The notes beneath the pieces were generated by a model. The model saw only the letters and a program-made list of their open reading frames with translations. It did no database searches and was not told the origin of the DNA. The position numbers were made by a program, and so were the translations under genes. Below are positions 27,640 through 41,200 of a stretch of DNA of 43,283 nucleotides, one piece after another. Each line of letters starts with the position of its first letter. The first letter of the stretch is position 1. Source of the stretch: an uncultured Bacteroidales bacterium (GTDB lineage: Bacteria; Bacteroidota; Bacteroidia; Bacteroidales; WCHB1-69); contig CAMJXE010000016.1 of NCBI GenBank assembly GCA_946409645.1, positions 1 through 43,283 of the forward strand, written 5' to 3'.

Positions 27640-29154
27640 TTATCTTTTGACGATTCTAAAGATAGCAGCTCTATGCTCTTCGCGGCTAGGATCCGTGATG
27701 TTTTGACGATTTTGAGGATCGTTCACCGTGTAAGAAGCGGTTTCAATTTGATCGGGAGCAACGCCCTTTTGGATGAAGAGATTTCTAACGTTATTAGCTC
27801 TTCTGTTAGCGAGGTCACGATTATGTTGTTCTGAACCTAAATCACAAGTATAACCTTCAACAATGAGTTTCAACTGAGGATTAGCCTTCAGGATAGAAAC
27901 AGTTCTATTGATATTGTCGTTATAATCAGTGATCTTAGGAATATCTTTGTCAAGGTCAAAGAGAATCTTGGTCTTAGAAAGTGCATCGCTTAAATCAGCG
28001 ATAGCTTTCTTGTCGGCAGGAGTGAGATATTCATCATCTTCTTCCAATTGATCGCAAACAGGAACAATGTAAATGTACTGAGGATCTTGTTTGATGATGA
28101 TGGGTTCATTTGATTTCTTCTTGAGTTCATCAAGGATTTCCTTCTCAAGTTGCTTTTTGGACTTCTCTTCGGGAGTAGAACAAGTCTTGAAGTGGAAACC
28201 AACCTTAGCACCGATTTGCATCAGGTTCCATTTAGTTTGGTTTTTCTTGATATTACCTTGTGCGTATGCTTCATCGAGGATATTGGAACCAAGAGTACCT
28301 TGGAACTCCATATTGCCTTGATCGTTTGCACCAATAAGAGTGGTCTTTTGCTTAGGAAGAATATCTAAGAAACCATACTTGAAGTAAGTACCAACGTAGA
28401 AATCAACTTTCTTGCTGATTGCGAAAATACCGCCGAAGTCAGCCACAATATCCACAGAGGGTCTCATCTTCACATTCTTACCTCTACCTGTGTAAGAACC
28501 TTCGTCAAAGTGGTTGGCCATTTTGATTTGACCGTCTTCATAATGACGCATATACCATTGGTTGAAGAGAGCTTCATAACCACTGGTGGTAATAGTACCT
28601 TCACCAGTATATTTGTTATTAGCTTTGATAGGGAAGTAACCCTGAACACCAAGAGCGGCATAGATACCATTACGTCCATCAAAGCGCCAATCAAAGTTAG
28701 CTTTCAAGGGAACTTCAACTGCCCAAATAGCTTGTTTTTCCTTCAAACCATGAGCATCGTAATAGAGATCATAGTTTGGGTTATATGTAACAGGAGCATC
28801 AAAGCCATTGTCGTTGAGGACATCATAATCTGGAATAACACCACTTTTAGAGATGGCAGCCATAGCACCAAGGTGAGTAATACCTGTACCGATACTGATA
28901 CCCCAATGCTCGTTGAAGAAGTAAGCATATTCAACATCCAACATGTCGCTGTGAGAAAAATACTGATTCAATCCAGCTCTTCTGTAGATATTGTTCGTCC
29001 AAGCCTCGCCCAAATGCACATTAACGCGATGAGGGCAGAAGGTAGAAGTCTCATAATTTTCCGTGTTACCGGAATTATTTTCTGTTTGTACCTCTTGACC
29101 AAAAGCGGTACAGATCGCGAAAATAAGACTGATTAACAATAAATTCTTTTTCAT
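27640..29154 (-). CDS. OmpA-family outer membrane protein
   Basis: The 504-residue protein starts with a signal peptide (MKKNLLLISLIFAICTAFG, cleavage before QEV). Residues about 40-330 are beta-rich with alternating aromatic residues (YAYFFNEHWGISIGTGI, VDFYVGTYFKYGF) and look like an outer-membrane barrel. A charged linker (about 335-365) leads to an OmpA C-terminal domain (about 385-504). In that domain GYTCDLG (434-440) replaces the common GHTD-x-x-G, with Cys where the peptidoglycan-binding Asp usually lies and Asp next to it; Arg452 of the 'R-A' motif is kept. Variants of this kind are, as I recall, common in Bacteroidota. It would anchor the outer membrane to peptidoglycan. It lies 82 bp after the giant T9SS substrate with no visible promoter, so it may be its partner. 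Confidence 0.88.
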   Translation of the reverse strand: MKKNLLLISLIFAICTAFGQEVQTENNSGNTENYETSTFCPHRVNVHLGEAWTNNIYRRAGLNQYFSHSDMLDVEYAYFFNEHWGISIGTGITHLGAMAAISKSGVIPDYDVLNDNGFDAPVTYNPNYDLYYDAHGLKEKQAIWAVEVPLKANFDWRFDGRNGIYAALGVQGYFPIKANNKYTGEGTITTSGYEALFNQWYMRHYEDGQIKMANHFDEGSYTGRGKNVKMRPSVDIVADFGGIFAISKKVDFYVGTYFKYGFLDILPKQKTTLIGANDQGNMEFQGTLGSNILDEAYAQGNIKKNQTKWNLMQIGAKVGFHFKTCSTPEEKSKKQLEKEILDELKKKSNEPIIIKQDPQYIYIVPVCDQLEEDDEYLTPADKKAIADLSDALSKTKILFDLDKDIPKITDYNDNINRTVSILKANPQLKLIVEGYTCDLGSEQHNRDLANRRANNVRNLFIQKGVAPDQIETASYTVNDPQNRQNITDPSREEHRAAIFRIVKR

Positions 29155-29192
29155 AATATATTATCTTTTTTTATTCTGTGATTTTTATGAAA

Positions 29193-29225
29193 CCGATGCT
29201 TGGCGACCGAAGCCGCCAAGCTCGG
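29193..29225 (-). promoter_or_regulatory. Hairpin between the giant gene and the OmpA gene
   Basis: A perfect 8-bp stem GCTTGGCG (29198-29205) with CGCCAAGC (29214-29221) is extended by CCGA/TCGG past one bulged base. On the - strand it follows the giant gene's stop by about 11 bp, but only a broken run of T and A follows. It may slow or partly stop transcription, or protect the mRNA's 3' end. Confidence 0.65.
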
Positions 29226-29236
29226 ATTTCAACATA

Positions 29237-32200
29237 TTATTTTACGATAACGAATTTAACAGTCTTGATTTCATTTGTACCTGTCAAGATACGTCCGAAG
29301 TAGGTACCCTGAGCCTTGAATCCTTCAATCTTAGTGATGGGTTGCAGATTGGTCACATGTTCAATGTGAGCACCTGTCACGCTGTAGATGTCGAGGATTG
29401 CGCCTTCGAGTTGTTCGGAGGTCAAATCAAGTTCAATAGTGATTTCTTGACGAACATTTGCAGGAACAGGATAAACCTTCACAGAACCAGTGGTATTGAA
29501 GTAGAAGTCACAGGTCTGATAGACAACCATGTTTCCGTTAGCATCTTGTTCAATCAATTCAACTGAATAGAATCCGTTCAGACCGTTCAAGTCTTGATAG
29601 TTAGAATAGGTAGCGCCAGGGATAAGTTCACCGTTGTGATACCACTGGAAGCCCACGAAGGTGTGTCCACCATTGGTAGCAGGATTGTTGTTCACGACAA
29701 CAACATCGTTCCAACGTTGATCCATAATCGGAAGTGTACCACCGAAGTCGAATTCGCCAACAAGTACGCGAACCACGATATCGTAAGAACAACCGTCGAT
29801 AGTGATCACTGCAGGATAGTCACCAGGAACTGAAGGAGCTGCGAAAGTAGCTGTGCCATTGCTTATAGTGCCAGATGCAGCCAAGTCGACAGTTGAATAG
29901 GTGACGTTGAATGCTGCGTTCGGATTACCTGAAATCATGTTAAAGTAAACAGTAACCTGACCGTTGTCATCACAACCAGAGATGAACATATTATCGTCGA
30001 ACTGAATTTCGTTCACATAAACAGTAGCAACTGCATTTGCTTCGAGAGCGTCGTTCACACAGTAAGCATCCTGAACGAGGGTGATTCTGTAGGTGGTTTG
30101 TGTGCTCGGGGAGACGAAGACAGAAACTGTGTTAGCAAGAGTGGTAGCGTGTGCTACAACGTTGCCGTTACCGTCAACAACTTCATACACAAACGGAGCA
30201 ACACCCGTGAAGGAGATAACAAGTTCAGCAGAAGCGCTGCCATCGTTAGCGCAAAGTGCTGTACCATCGCCGCTGATGAATTGAGCAGTCGGGAGTTCGT
30301 GAACCGTGACACCGACAGATACAAGGTCAGTGTTGGTCAACTGACAACCACTACCAATGTTACCAACGAAGGTAGGAGTATAAGTGTAGGTACCAGCTGC
30401 GGCAGGAATATCGTAAGAATTACCACCGAGGCCACCACTTACGTCGAATGTATTACCATTTTCATCAGTAACGATCCACTGGATATGACCGCTTGTGCTG
30501 TTCACAAGGTCAGTAACACCACCTTGGATTGCTGCATTCAAGGTAACAATGTCACCAAGACATGCATCGGTACCGTTGCTACTATAGACATGGACTTCGG
30601 TCCAAGAAGGATTACCAACAACACCAACAGTCACAATGTTAGAAACTTGAGGTTGACAGTTATAGCCAGCAGGATCAACAACAACACGATAATGGTAGTT
30701 ACCGATAGTGTTGAGGGTTTCAGTGAACTGTTGAGTAGAAGTAGTCACATTCAGATCCTGATGAGCAGAAACAGCGTTTCTAATCCATTCGAAGTTCATA
30801 CCACCATAGACATTGCTATTCAAAACACCATTGACTGAGGTATTATAGTTGACAACAACAGCATTCATAGTGATAGAACCGCCTTCGCAAATATCCAAAC
30901 CATCGAGAGAAGTCAAAACTACTTCAGGTTGTTCAGCAACTTGGACAGTCACAGGAGCAGACCAAGTAGAGTTACAACCGAGGTTGTTGTTTTGAGAAAC
31001 TCTCAAAGTATAGGTGTAATTACCAGCGGCATTGAGAGGTTGTACGAAAGTGCTTGCAACAGCTCCTTCAACTTCGATACCATTGATTGCCCATTGATAG
31101 TTGAACTCACCAGGAATGTTACCGTTAGAGGTGACATTTGCAGTCAAAGTAGTAGTACCACCGACACACATTGCAGTGTGATCAGCTGAAATAGTCACAG
31201 AAGGAGCAGCCACAACTTGAACAGGAACTGCGAGAGAAGCAGAAGCAGAACAAGAAGCACTTGCATTAGCTGCAGAGACAACAACCGTTGCATTTACGGT
31301 GCCAACTGTAGGCATTGAAGTGGTAACGGTAGCTGCGTTGACAGCTTGCTGTTGACCATTGATAGTCCATACATAGTTGTATGCGCCGACCGGAGAGACG
31401 TGTGCAGTCAAGGTAACATCACCACCTTGGCAAACGTAAGCGTTGTCAGCTGTCACGGAGACAGTAGGAACTGCGAGTACGTTGATCTCGTGTGCGGCAG
31501 AGGTTGCTGAACAACCGGTGTTGTCCGGACGAGAGATCGTGACGGTGAAGTAATAAGGAGTAGCAACGTCATTAGCAGGAAGCACAGGAACGTAAGTAGG
31601 AACGTTGGTTTGTGCTGTACCATTGCCAGCGCCTGTCCAAGTCCAAGTGTAAATGTAATCAGCACCTTCAACACCGCCAGTGACGAATGCATTCAGGGTC
31701 AGATTACCACCCTCACAAACTGTGTTAGCACCTTGGATAGCAACAGAAGGAGCAGCAACAACGTTTGCAGGAACAGTGGAGGATTGGACATAACAGCCGG
31801 AGAAGCTGCTGGTCACAACAACATAGTAGTCGTATGAATTACCTAACAGGAACTCAGAGGTAGTATAAGTTTCGCTATTAGCACCATTGATAGGAGCCTC
31901 TGAACCGTTCAGGATTCTGTACCATTGATATCCAAGGACATCGCCAGGAATCATATTCGGAACAGTAGCAGTGAGAGTCAAAGTACCACCTTCGCAAACA
32001 TTACCAGAACCTTCGATGTTCACAATGTAGGTAGGATGAACCGTAACAAGAGTATTGATATTAGCGGAAGCTTCACCTGAACAACCAACACCCGTTTGAG
32101 TAACAACAACGCTGTAGTTGTCATTCACACCGTAAGAAAGGGTAGGAATGTAGAGTACTTGGTTGGTTTCACCAGGAATCAGGTTGCCATTGATGAACCA

Positions 32201-35200
32201 TTGATAAGAAGCCTCACCATAACCGCCTTGGACGAGTGCCTTGATAGCGGTCTCACCACCGTCACAAACGGTAGCATCGAACTCAGGAACGCGTACGATA
32301 GTAACTTGAGGATCAGCAACAACAGAGTAGTTGACGATATTTGAAGAAGCGTTACAACCATAACCGTTGTCAACAACAACCCAATAAGTGTAGTTATTCG
32401 GAGCCTCAGTACCTTCAGTGGTATAAGTAGCACCATTACCAACAGCAACTGCTAAGCCAGTAGGAGTATTTCTATACCATTGATAAGTATAATCATTCAA
32501 ACCGTTAACAGGATCAACACCTCCGTTAATTTCTGCAGTCAAGGTAGCAACACCTCCAACGCAGGTAATATCGGTGCTGATAGTTGCGGTAACAACAGGA
32601 TCAGCAACAACTGTGATAGCAGGAGCAACAGCTGTAACGATACAACCAGGATGTGCGGTGACAACGACCTTGAACTCGTAAGGAGTTTCGCGAGCGGGTT
32701 CAATAACTGTGTAGTTAGCGCTGGTAGCACCCGGGATAAGAGTATTATCCTTGTACCATTGATAGGTGTAACCATAATCACCCTCAGGAGTAACAACAGC
32801 GTGAAGAATGGTAGAACCACCTTGACAAAGCACGGTGTTACCTTCAACAGTAACTGACACAACAGGAGCAGGAAGAACGTTTACGATAGCGCCTTCTGAA
32901 GCTTGTGATTGACAACCAGATTGAGGAAGATTAGCGATTACAGTGTAGATGTATTGAGTAGGATCACCAGCAACTGCCATCGGATAATCAACGAGGACAG
33001 AACCAGTGGTACCTTCAATTACATAGCCATCTCTCATCCAAGTATAATCTGCACCTTCGACAGGGTTAGTCACAGTGAGAGTCACTTGACCACCGTCACA
33101 AACTGTGTCATTAGTAACTACAACAATAGGAGTTGCAGGAGTATTATAAACATTGATGAGGATAGTATCAACTGCAAAGCAACCAGAAGTTGATTGGGAA
33201 GTGGTCACGATGAAGGTGTCAACACCTGCAGTCGTAGCAGTATGAGTGAATACTGAACCGTGGAAACCGTTGTTCCAGTAGTAGTTCACATCACCATTGT
33301 TCCAACCAGTAGATTCAGCAGTGATAACGGTGGTACCGCCAACACAAATCTCAGTCTCAGTAGCAGTCAACTGCAATTGAGGAGTCTCAGCAACTGTTAC
33401 GTCGTAAGAGACAGACTCAGTGGAGCAACGACCGTAATTGGTAACGATAACCTTATAAGAACCAGCTTCGGTAACAGTGATATGGTCAACAGAGATAGAG
33501 TTGAAAGGAGCACCATCCTTGAACCATGCGTATGTAACCTGATTAGCAGGAGCGTCTGTGGTAACGTTAGCATAGAGAGTAGTATGACCACCTTCGCAGA
33601 AGTTATTGATACCAGTGATCTCAACAGATTGAGGAGCACTGACTACAACAACGGTAGAAGGATAGAGTGCAGAAGGCGCTGACATTTCAGAAACACAACC
33701 TTCATCGCTGATAGTACGTGCAGTGATCAAATAAACGCCATTGGATTCAGGAGTAAAGAGGTAAGTCATATTATTCTCACCAGGAACCTGAACGCCATTA
33801 ACATACCAAAGGTTATAGGTAGAAGCGGCAGTCATAGGATGTAAGATGGCTGCGATTTGCTCACCCAAGCAGATAGTATCGAATGGAACAATGACATTCG
33901 GAGCAGCGGGACGAGGATTAACATTAATAGTGATGTATGCAGGAACGCTACAAGAACCATTGGTAGAATTAACAGTAGCAATCACTTGATATGTGGTGGT
34001 CTGCAGAGGTTGGACATCAACGGTGGAAGCAGTGTCGTTATTGGCATTTGCATCCCATTGATAGGTCACATTACCTTGCCAACCATTTTGATTAACCATA
34101 AGGGTAGTGTGTTCACCCTCGCAGATGTTGGTTGAGGTAGCAGTTACGATAATATCAGTACCAAGAGCAGTGACAACGAAAGGATCGGAAGTCATTTCGC
34201 AAGCTTCTGACTCAGTGGTATAAACGGTCACAGTGTAAGTACCGGCAGGAACCTTGATGGTAGGTTCAGTAGAACCGTTAGACCAGAGGATTTCACCGAC
34301 AACGTCAGAGTAAACAGACAAAATGGTGCTGTCGCCCTCACAAATCACGTTGTTGCCAGTAATTGAAACTGTAGTAGGAGCGGGATTTATAGTCACGATA
34401 GCTTCGGGATCATCGGTCAGGTCAGTGAAACATCCGGAAGCAGGGAATGTTGCCATTACAGAGTAATAGTTAACCGTAACGTGATTATCGTTTGTATAGA
34501 CATTCTCCATGAAGATAGGCAGATGAGCGCCTTCGATTTCAATACCATTTCTGTACCAAGTATAAACAGCTTCTTCATCATTTGCTTGGTTGGTGGTAGC
34601 TGCCACGACAACTTGAGCACCGTTGCAAACTTCTTGATCAAGCGCGATTACACTGGTAATCACAGGACGAGGATTCACTGTAATGGTGATAGCGTCAGTG
34701 GTAGTACAAGTAGTTGCAGTTTGAATCACAAGTACTCCGAGAGTAGTAGTTGCATCGAGCGTGGTGGTATAGGTAGGAAGTGTAGCACCCGGAATCATGT
34801 AGTTGTAAGCAACAGTATCATAAATATACTGAACATTACCCTGTGCATCCCAACCATTTGCCAAAGTGTCTATTCTCTCTCTTTGCTCATACCATTGATA
34901 AATGAGATAATCATGGTTATAATCATCGAGATTAGCAGTCAGAGTAACTTCACCGCCTGTGCAGATTTCTGTCTCAGATGCAGTAACTGTAACAACAGGT
35001 TGCGGATATACATAAACCTTGTATTCTGCAGAAGTTGCAACACAACCATTGTTGAGGTTGTCACCAGGAACATTGTCGCGGCTTACTTTAACGGTGAAAA
35101 TATAAGGTTCAACGCGAGCGTAGAAGTATTCAGCGTAGAAGTTGTTGTCGCCAAGACCGTAAGCCATATTGTCTCTGATTTGGCCAGACTCATACCAAGT

Positions 35201-38200
35201 GAAATGGAGAGCACCAGCTGCCATACCAGTAGTATCGACATTGGCAATCAAGAAGATAGAGTCAGTTTCGCAAACGTGCTGATCACCAGTGATAACAGGT
35301 CTCGGGTTCGGATAAACCGTCACGATATCGGAGGTGTTGGTGAGAGACACACAACCAGCAGCAGGACGAGACACAGTAGCAGTGTAATAATATTGTTGCG
35401 TGTTGCCATCGAAAGTAGCAGGAGAATCATAGATAGTACGAGCAGTTGCGCCAGGAATCAACATACCATTTCTGAACCAGGTGAAGACTTCACCTTCAAC
35501 TTCGTCAACCAAGTTAGCAGTGACGCTGATTTGACCACCATTACAGATGTTGTATTGAGAAGCAACAACGGAGGTGATAACAGGAATTTCATTAACTTGG
35601 ACATTGATGGTGTCAGAGGTAGCAAGACAACCAGAAGTCAGTTGGTTAACCAAAACGCTGTAACGATGGAGACCATCAGTAGGAACAACGGTGTAGCTTA
35701 AAGAAGTAGCACCAGGAATCAAAACATCGCCATCATACCATTGGAAGGTGAGCATTTCAGCATTCCAATCGTTGAGAGCAGCGGTGAGGGTGATTTCACC
35801 ACCTTCACAAATAGCAGTCTCAGTAGCGAAGACATTCACAACAGGTTGAGCGTTCACGTAAACGATAGCCTCGCTGTTAGCGGAACAGCCGTATTCGTTA
35901 ACGATTTCAACGCCGAAGTTGTAAGGATAAGATCTATATTCTTTCGTAAGAACCAAAGAATCTTCAGTGGTAACTGCGAGAGGTGCATTATCCTCGAACC
36001 ATCTGTACTGAACGCCAGTGATAGGCTCTGGATAAACATTAGCGTGGAGAACCACATTGTCTTGACCATCAGCACAAACGATAGGATCGGTGACCAATAA
36101 GAGTGTCGGGTTCGGGTTAACCATAATCGGATCGAACTCGAATACGTTAGAGATACAACCGTCAGCAGACTGTTGAACAGCAACACCAAACGTGTATTGA
36201 GTAGGTGCACCGTCGATAACTGTGAGCACGGTAGATAAGTTGGCGCCAACTGCATTTTCAATCACAGAACCATTAACATACCATGTGTAGATTTCACCTC
36301 CTGCAACTCCTGAATCAGGATTGAGGATAGGAGTCATCTCAAGTTGGAATCCTTCGCAAACCACGAATGTGTCAGGAAGATTATGAGTAATGGAATCAAT
36401 CACAGGAAGATTATGTACATGTACTAAGTGATCGTTAGTTGTGGCAACACAACCTGAAGTAGTTTGTTCAACTTGCAAAGTATAAATATGGTCGCCTAAG
36501 TCAGGAACATGAGAGAATTCGAGAGTAGTAGCACCGGGAATCTCTTCACCATCTTCGAACCATTGATAAGTAAGCATATCTGCATTCCAGTCATCAAGAG
36601 AAGCGGTCAATGTAATCTCACCACCGTTACAAACGTTCGTGTCGGAAGTGATGTTCACGATAATGCTGTCGTTAACATAGACCGTAGCAGTGCCAACAGA
36701 GACACAACCGTAGGTGTTCTGTAATTCAACTTTGAAGTTATAAGGATATGTTCTGTAATCTCTGAAGAGTTCCAACGTGTCTCCTTCAGTTTCAGCGATA
36801 AGAACATTGTCTTCAAACCACTTGTAAGAAACTTCTTCTGGCTCCGGTTCTGCGTGAGCAACCAAAGTGATGTTGTTCTCACCAGGAACAGCAGCGCAAA
36901 CGATAGGAGAAGTTGCGATGACAAGATTCGGGTTCGGGTTGACAAGAATTGTATCTTGCAAAGCGATAAGACCAGAGTTACAACCAGAAGCAGCTTGTTG
37001 AATTTCTACAGAATAGTAGTAAACGGTTCCTTCACCATCAACTGCAACAGGTGCATCTACGTATGAACTCGTGTGAGCATCGGGAATGAGGACACCATTA
37101 CGATACCAAGTGTAAACTGCATTGGTATCACCACCAACACCGTTCTCGATTGAGATAACCTCGAAAGCAACTGAACGGCCTTCGCAAATGGTTTTAACGC
37201 CATTCAAATCGTTAACAACAACAAGAGAAGGAACAGGAGCTGTGGTCACCATCATAGTATCGAATGCAACACAGTGCTCGTATGTGAAGTCCATCAAGTG
37301 AGTGACTTTTACGATATAGTAAGTGGTATCAGCAGGATTGAAGGTCTCAAATTCATGGGTAGCACCAGGAATCTTGTTAGCTTCGTCAACTCTGTTTTCA
37401 TACCATTGGTAGGTCAACATAGGATCGTTGTAGTTGTCAAGGCTTGCACGCAAAGTAACTTCACCGCCTTCACAAATCTGTGTGCCAGTTTCATTGGTGA
37501 TGTTCACGTAAGGCTTGTTATAAACATTGACATAGAAGGGTTCGGAAATAGCAGAACAACCATCGCCATTAACCACTTCAACCGTGAAGATGTAGGGGTT
37601 AAGTGCAGTAGGAGTCCAGTTCTCTCTATAGACGTTAGCGGAACCGTCGTGTTCGTCACGCAATTGACCGCTCTCGTACCAAGTATAAACGGCGTTGGTA
37701 TCTTCAATACCATCAACCCAAGCCGTCAAAACGACATTGTTCATTGCTTGGCCATAGGCATCAACACCATTGCCATAGAAACAGACGTTAGGTGTACCGT
37801 CAATTACAACGAGCGGATTACGACGAACATGAACTGTGTTAGAAGCAACTTCAACAGCTTCACAACCAGGTACACCGTAGTCAACGTAAGCAGTATAAGT
37901 ATAGTCAACAGCATCATTATCATAAATATAAGCTTGTGCACTGAACTCAGGACCATGGATAGATTCGAGAGCCATGCCATTCAACTTCCAATTGTAGTAG
38001 AGAGTAGGATCAACATATTCATTGCCCTCTTCATCAATGAAGGTTGCTTTCACAAAAAGTTGAGCGCCTTCACAAATGTTGGATGCAAGATCACCTTCGT
38101 TCAAAACAACGACGCTGTTAATGTTCTTAGGTTCGAAGACCTTGATTAAGAGTGAATCGCTGTAACCGACACAGGAAGAACCGGTTTGATAAACGTAAGC

Positions 38201-41200
38201 ACGCAAGTAGGAAGTCTCGTCGAAGCTGATTTCCAAAGTAGGCTCCGTACCATAGTCAATATTCTCCCATTCGGTAGCATTTTCAGCCTTCTTCTGCCAT
38301 TGGTAGGTAAGGTTAGGCATGTTGTAGTCACCGAGGTGAGCAACAGCCGTGATGGTACCACCTGCACAGATAGAATCATAGTTAACAGTAGCCACAACTC
38401 TTGCAGTGTCGTTTACATAGAGGTAGAAAGGAGCACTCTCGGTGCTGCAATTGCCTGCACTCACAACAACAGTAAAGAGGTAAGGATTCTCGCGAACAGT
38501 CAAATCAGAGACAATCAAACTGGAAGTATCAACACCCTGAGCGGTGAATTCATTACCATCCAAAGTATTGGCGCCTTCAACCAACGTCATGTTGTGGAGT
38601 CTCCATTCGTAGTTATAAGTAGTATCATTACTGATATTATTGACCATAGCGTTGAGTTGAATCTCCGCATCCGTCACGCAAACCAGCGGATCACCAGAAA
38701 TAACAACTGTAGGTTTGGAAATGAAAACTGGAAGTGCTTCTTGCCAAGCGGTATCTGAATTACAAGAAGGATTAGCGAAAATGCCAAGTACACCGACTTT
38801 CTCGAGGGTAACCATCGTAGTAGTGTCGATATCAAAGGTATTCTCTGTAGTCAGATATGTAAGAGTATCACCCTCTAACGTAACAAGTAACCACTTGTAT
38901 TGATCCGGAGCTACACCTTGGGTGATAGCAGCGGTAGCGGTGGTAACGGTAGGTTGACCGCAAGTAGCACAACCACACACGTAAGGAGGAATGGTCAGCT
39001 CGAGCTTGGTCATAGGATCGATGGTGTAGTAATGGATCGGGGAAACGATCAAGCGGCATTCACCGTAAGAGATTTCCACCGTGAACTCGTGAGCCTGAGG
39101 ATCTTGAACAGCATCTTCGCCGAAGAGGATTTCAGGAATGAATTGGATTGTTTGACCCGTTTCTGAGATAGTCACATTACTGTTGTTAGGAAGCAATGCT
39201 TCTCCATCCAGTCTCCAAACGTAGGTGTAGTCAAAGAGTTGATCGAATTCAGCCACAGCGGTAAGGGTTACCAAAGCAGCTGCACAACCAGTGTTGTTGC
39301 CCTCAATGTGAACATTGATTTCGTTCTCGCTGACAATAATTGTCGAAGTGTCTGAATAAAGCACTGGACAGCTTTCATCGACTCCATCCACTGCTTCAAC
39401 AGGAACAGCGGTAGCCGTGCAAGAAATCTTATGAGAGCCAGCGAACTCATTATTATAGGTATAGCTATTACCCGTAGCAACTGAAACTCCATCTAAGAAC
39501 CACTCGTAGTTATAGGTAACCAACGAAGTAATGTTAGGATCGTTGGAAGCAACCGTGGCGGTGTAAGTGAAGTTCTGGTTGATCGCTGCTATAGCATTAC
39601 CATTAGGGGTAATTATCAAAGTGTCTGCACAAGCAGGCTTTTGGATAACCGTAATGGTCAATATATTGGATGTAGTAGTTACATTATTATATGTAGCCTT
39701 ACAATACACCGTGTGCGTACCAATCGCCAGATTTGAAACATAAAACTCATTTAAATCATTAGATTGTACCTGTACACCATCCAAATACCAAGTGTATGTT
39801 TCGGGTGCTGGGTCTGCAGGGTTATAGGTAGCGTTGAAGAAAACGGTGGTCTCCGGATAAATAGGATCTGGAGTCGTGGTGACAATTTCCAAAGTAGGAG
39901 CATAAACCGTTATCGTGCTGGTGTTGGAAACAGATGTGGCACCTTCTGCAGTAGCAGTACAATACAGATAGTGCGTACCTACTGTCAAATTGTTCACCAT
40001 GAAAGTTTCATTGGTAGAAACCATCGTACCGTCCAAGTACCATTCCCAAGCCGGAGTCTCGGTACCTGTATATTCGTAAACAGGTGCGTAGTTGATGTAC
40101 TCAGTCGTGGTAATAGTTGTATCAGCAGGAGCGATTGTCAAAGTAGGAGCCACAGGATCCAGCACATTGATGGTCATCTCATTGGATGGGAACTCCAATT
40201 GAATAGTTCCATGTTCAGTCTCGAAAGGAATATAAACTTTCGCGATAAGTGTATGAATACCAGGAGTCAATCGCTGTGCTTCATTATTTACACCATAATT
40301 GGTTTTTGGATTATCGACATTATGTTCGCTTGCCATTAAATAGCCGTCAAGGAACCAAGAAATACTATAATTTTCGACATGTGTGTAAAGAGAAAATTCG
40401 AATGTAGATTCACAAGCCAAGGTGGAATCCGCAGCTATGGTATGGTAGGGATTAATGATGGGTTGTTCCGGGGTTGTCTGCTCATCAACCACATATATAA
40501 TAGGGTACGTGATAACCTGATCTTGAGGGGTAACAACTATGTCCTGAACAGCTGTAACATCATATTCATTATTATATTGGCTGTTCAGCACATGAGCTTT
40601 GCAAGTGACATAATGGTTACCTACTGAAAGATTGCCGGCTACGAATACGTAATTTGGATTCGGATCAGAAGCTTTCTCTACGCCATCAATATACCAAGTA
40701 TAAGAAGTAACCGTTTCAACCGCGCCATGAGGTTCGAAAGTTGCTTTAAAGGAAGCCGAACCGACAATTTCAGGTATAGAAACAATTGTTGAAGGAGGAG
40801 TTGGTTGAGGAGGGGTAGAGGCTACTAATTCGATTCCAAGAGTTCCGATTTGTTGCAAAACAGTGGTCACTGTTATGATGACGGTGTTGGATTGAGAGGT
40901 GACACCATCGGTGGTAGCGTAACAATATACATAGTGCTGACCCACGGAGAGATTGGTCAACTGCAATTGGGCATTGGTAGAAACTTGCACACCATCTAAA
41001 AACCATTGGTATGTAGGAATACCTGACACTTCATAACTACTAACAGTAACGGTGGCAGTTTCTTCTTGCGTAATAGTTTGATCAGCTTCAATAATCAAAG
41101 GTACAACCGTAGCAGGCTTCACCTTAATCTGGAGAGTGTTCGAAACAGAGGTAACACCATTATTAGGATTAGTAGCTACACAAAATATATCATACGTACC

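Noticed and set aside
34481-35701. A 406-residue open frame on the + strand inside the giant gene, with several others (37274-38149, 30098-30838)
   Set aside because: They lie opposite the strongly supported giant protein and follow its repeats. Their composition (rich in Ser, Asn, Arg and Ile) reflects the reverse complement of Thr/Val-rich codons.
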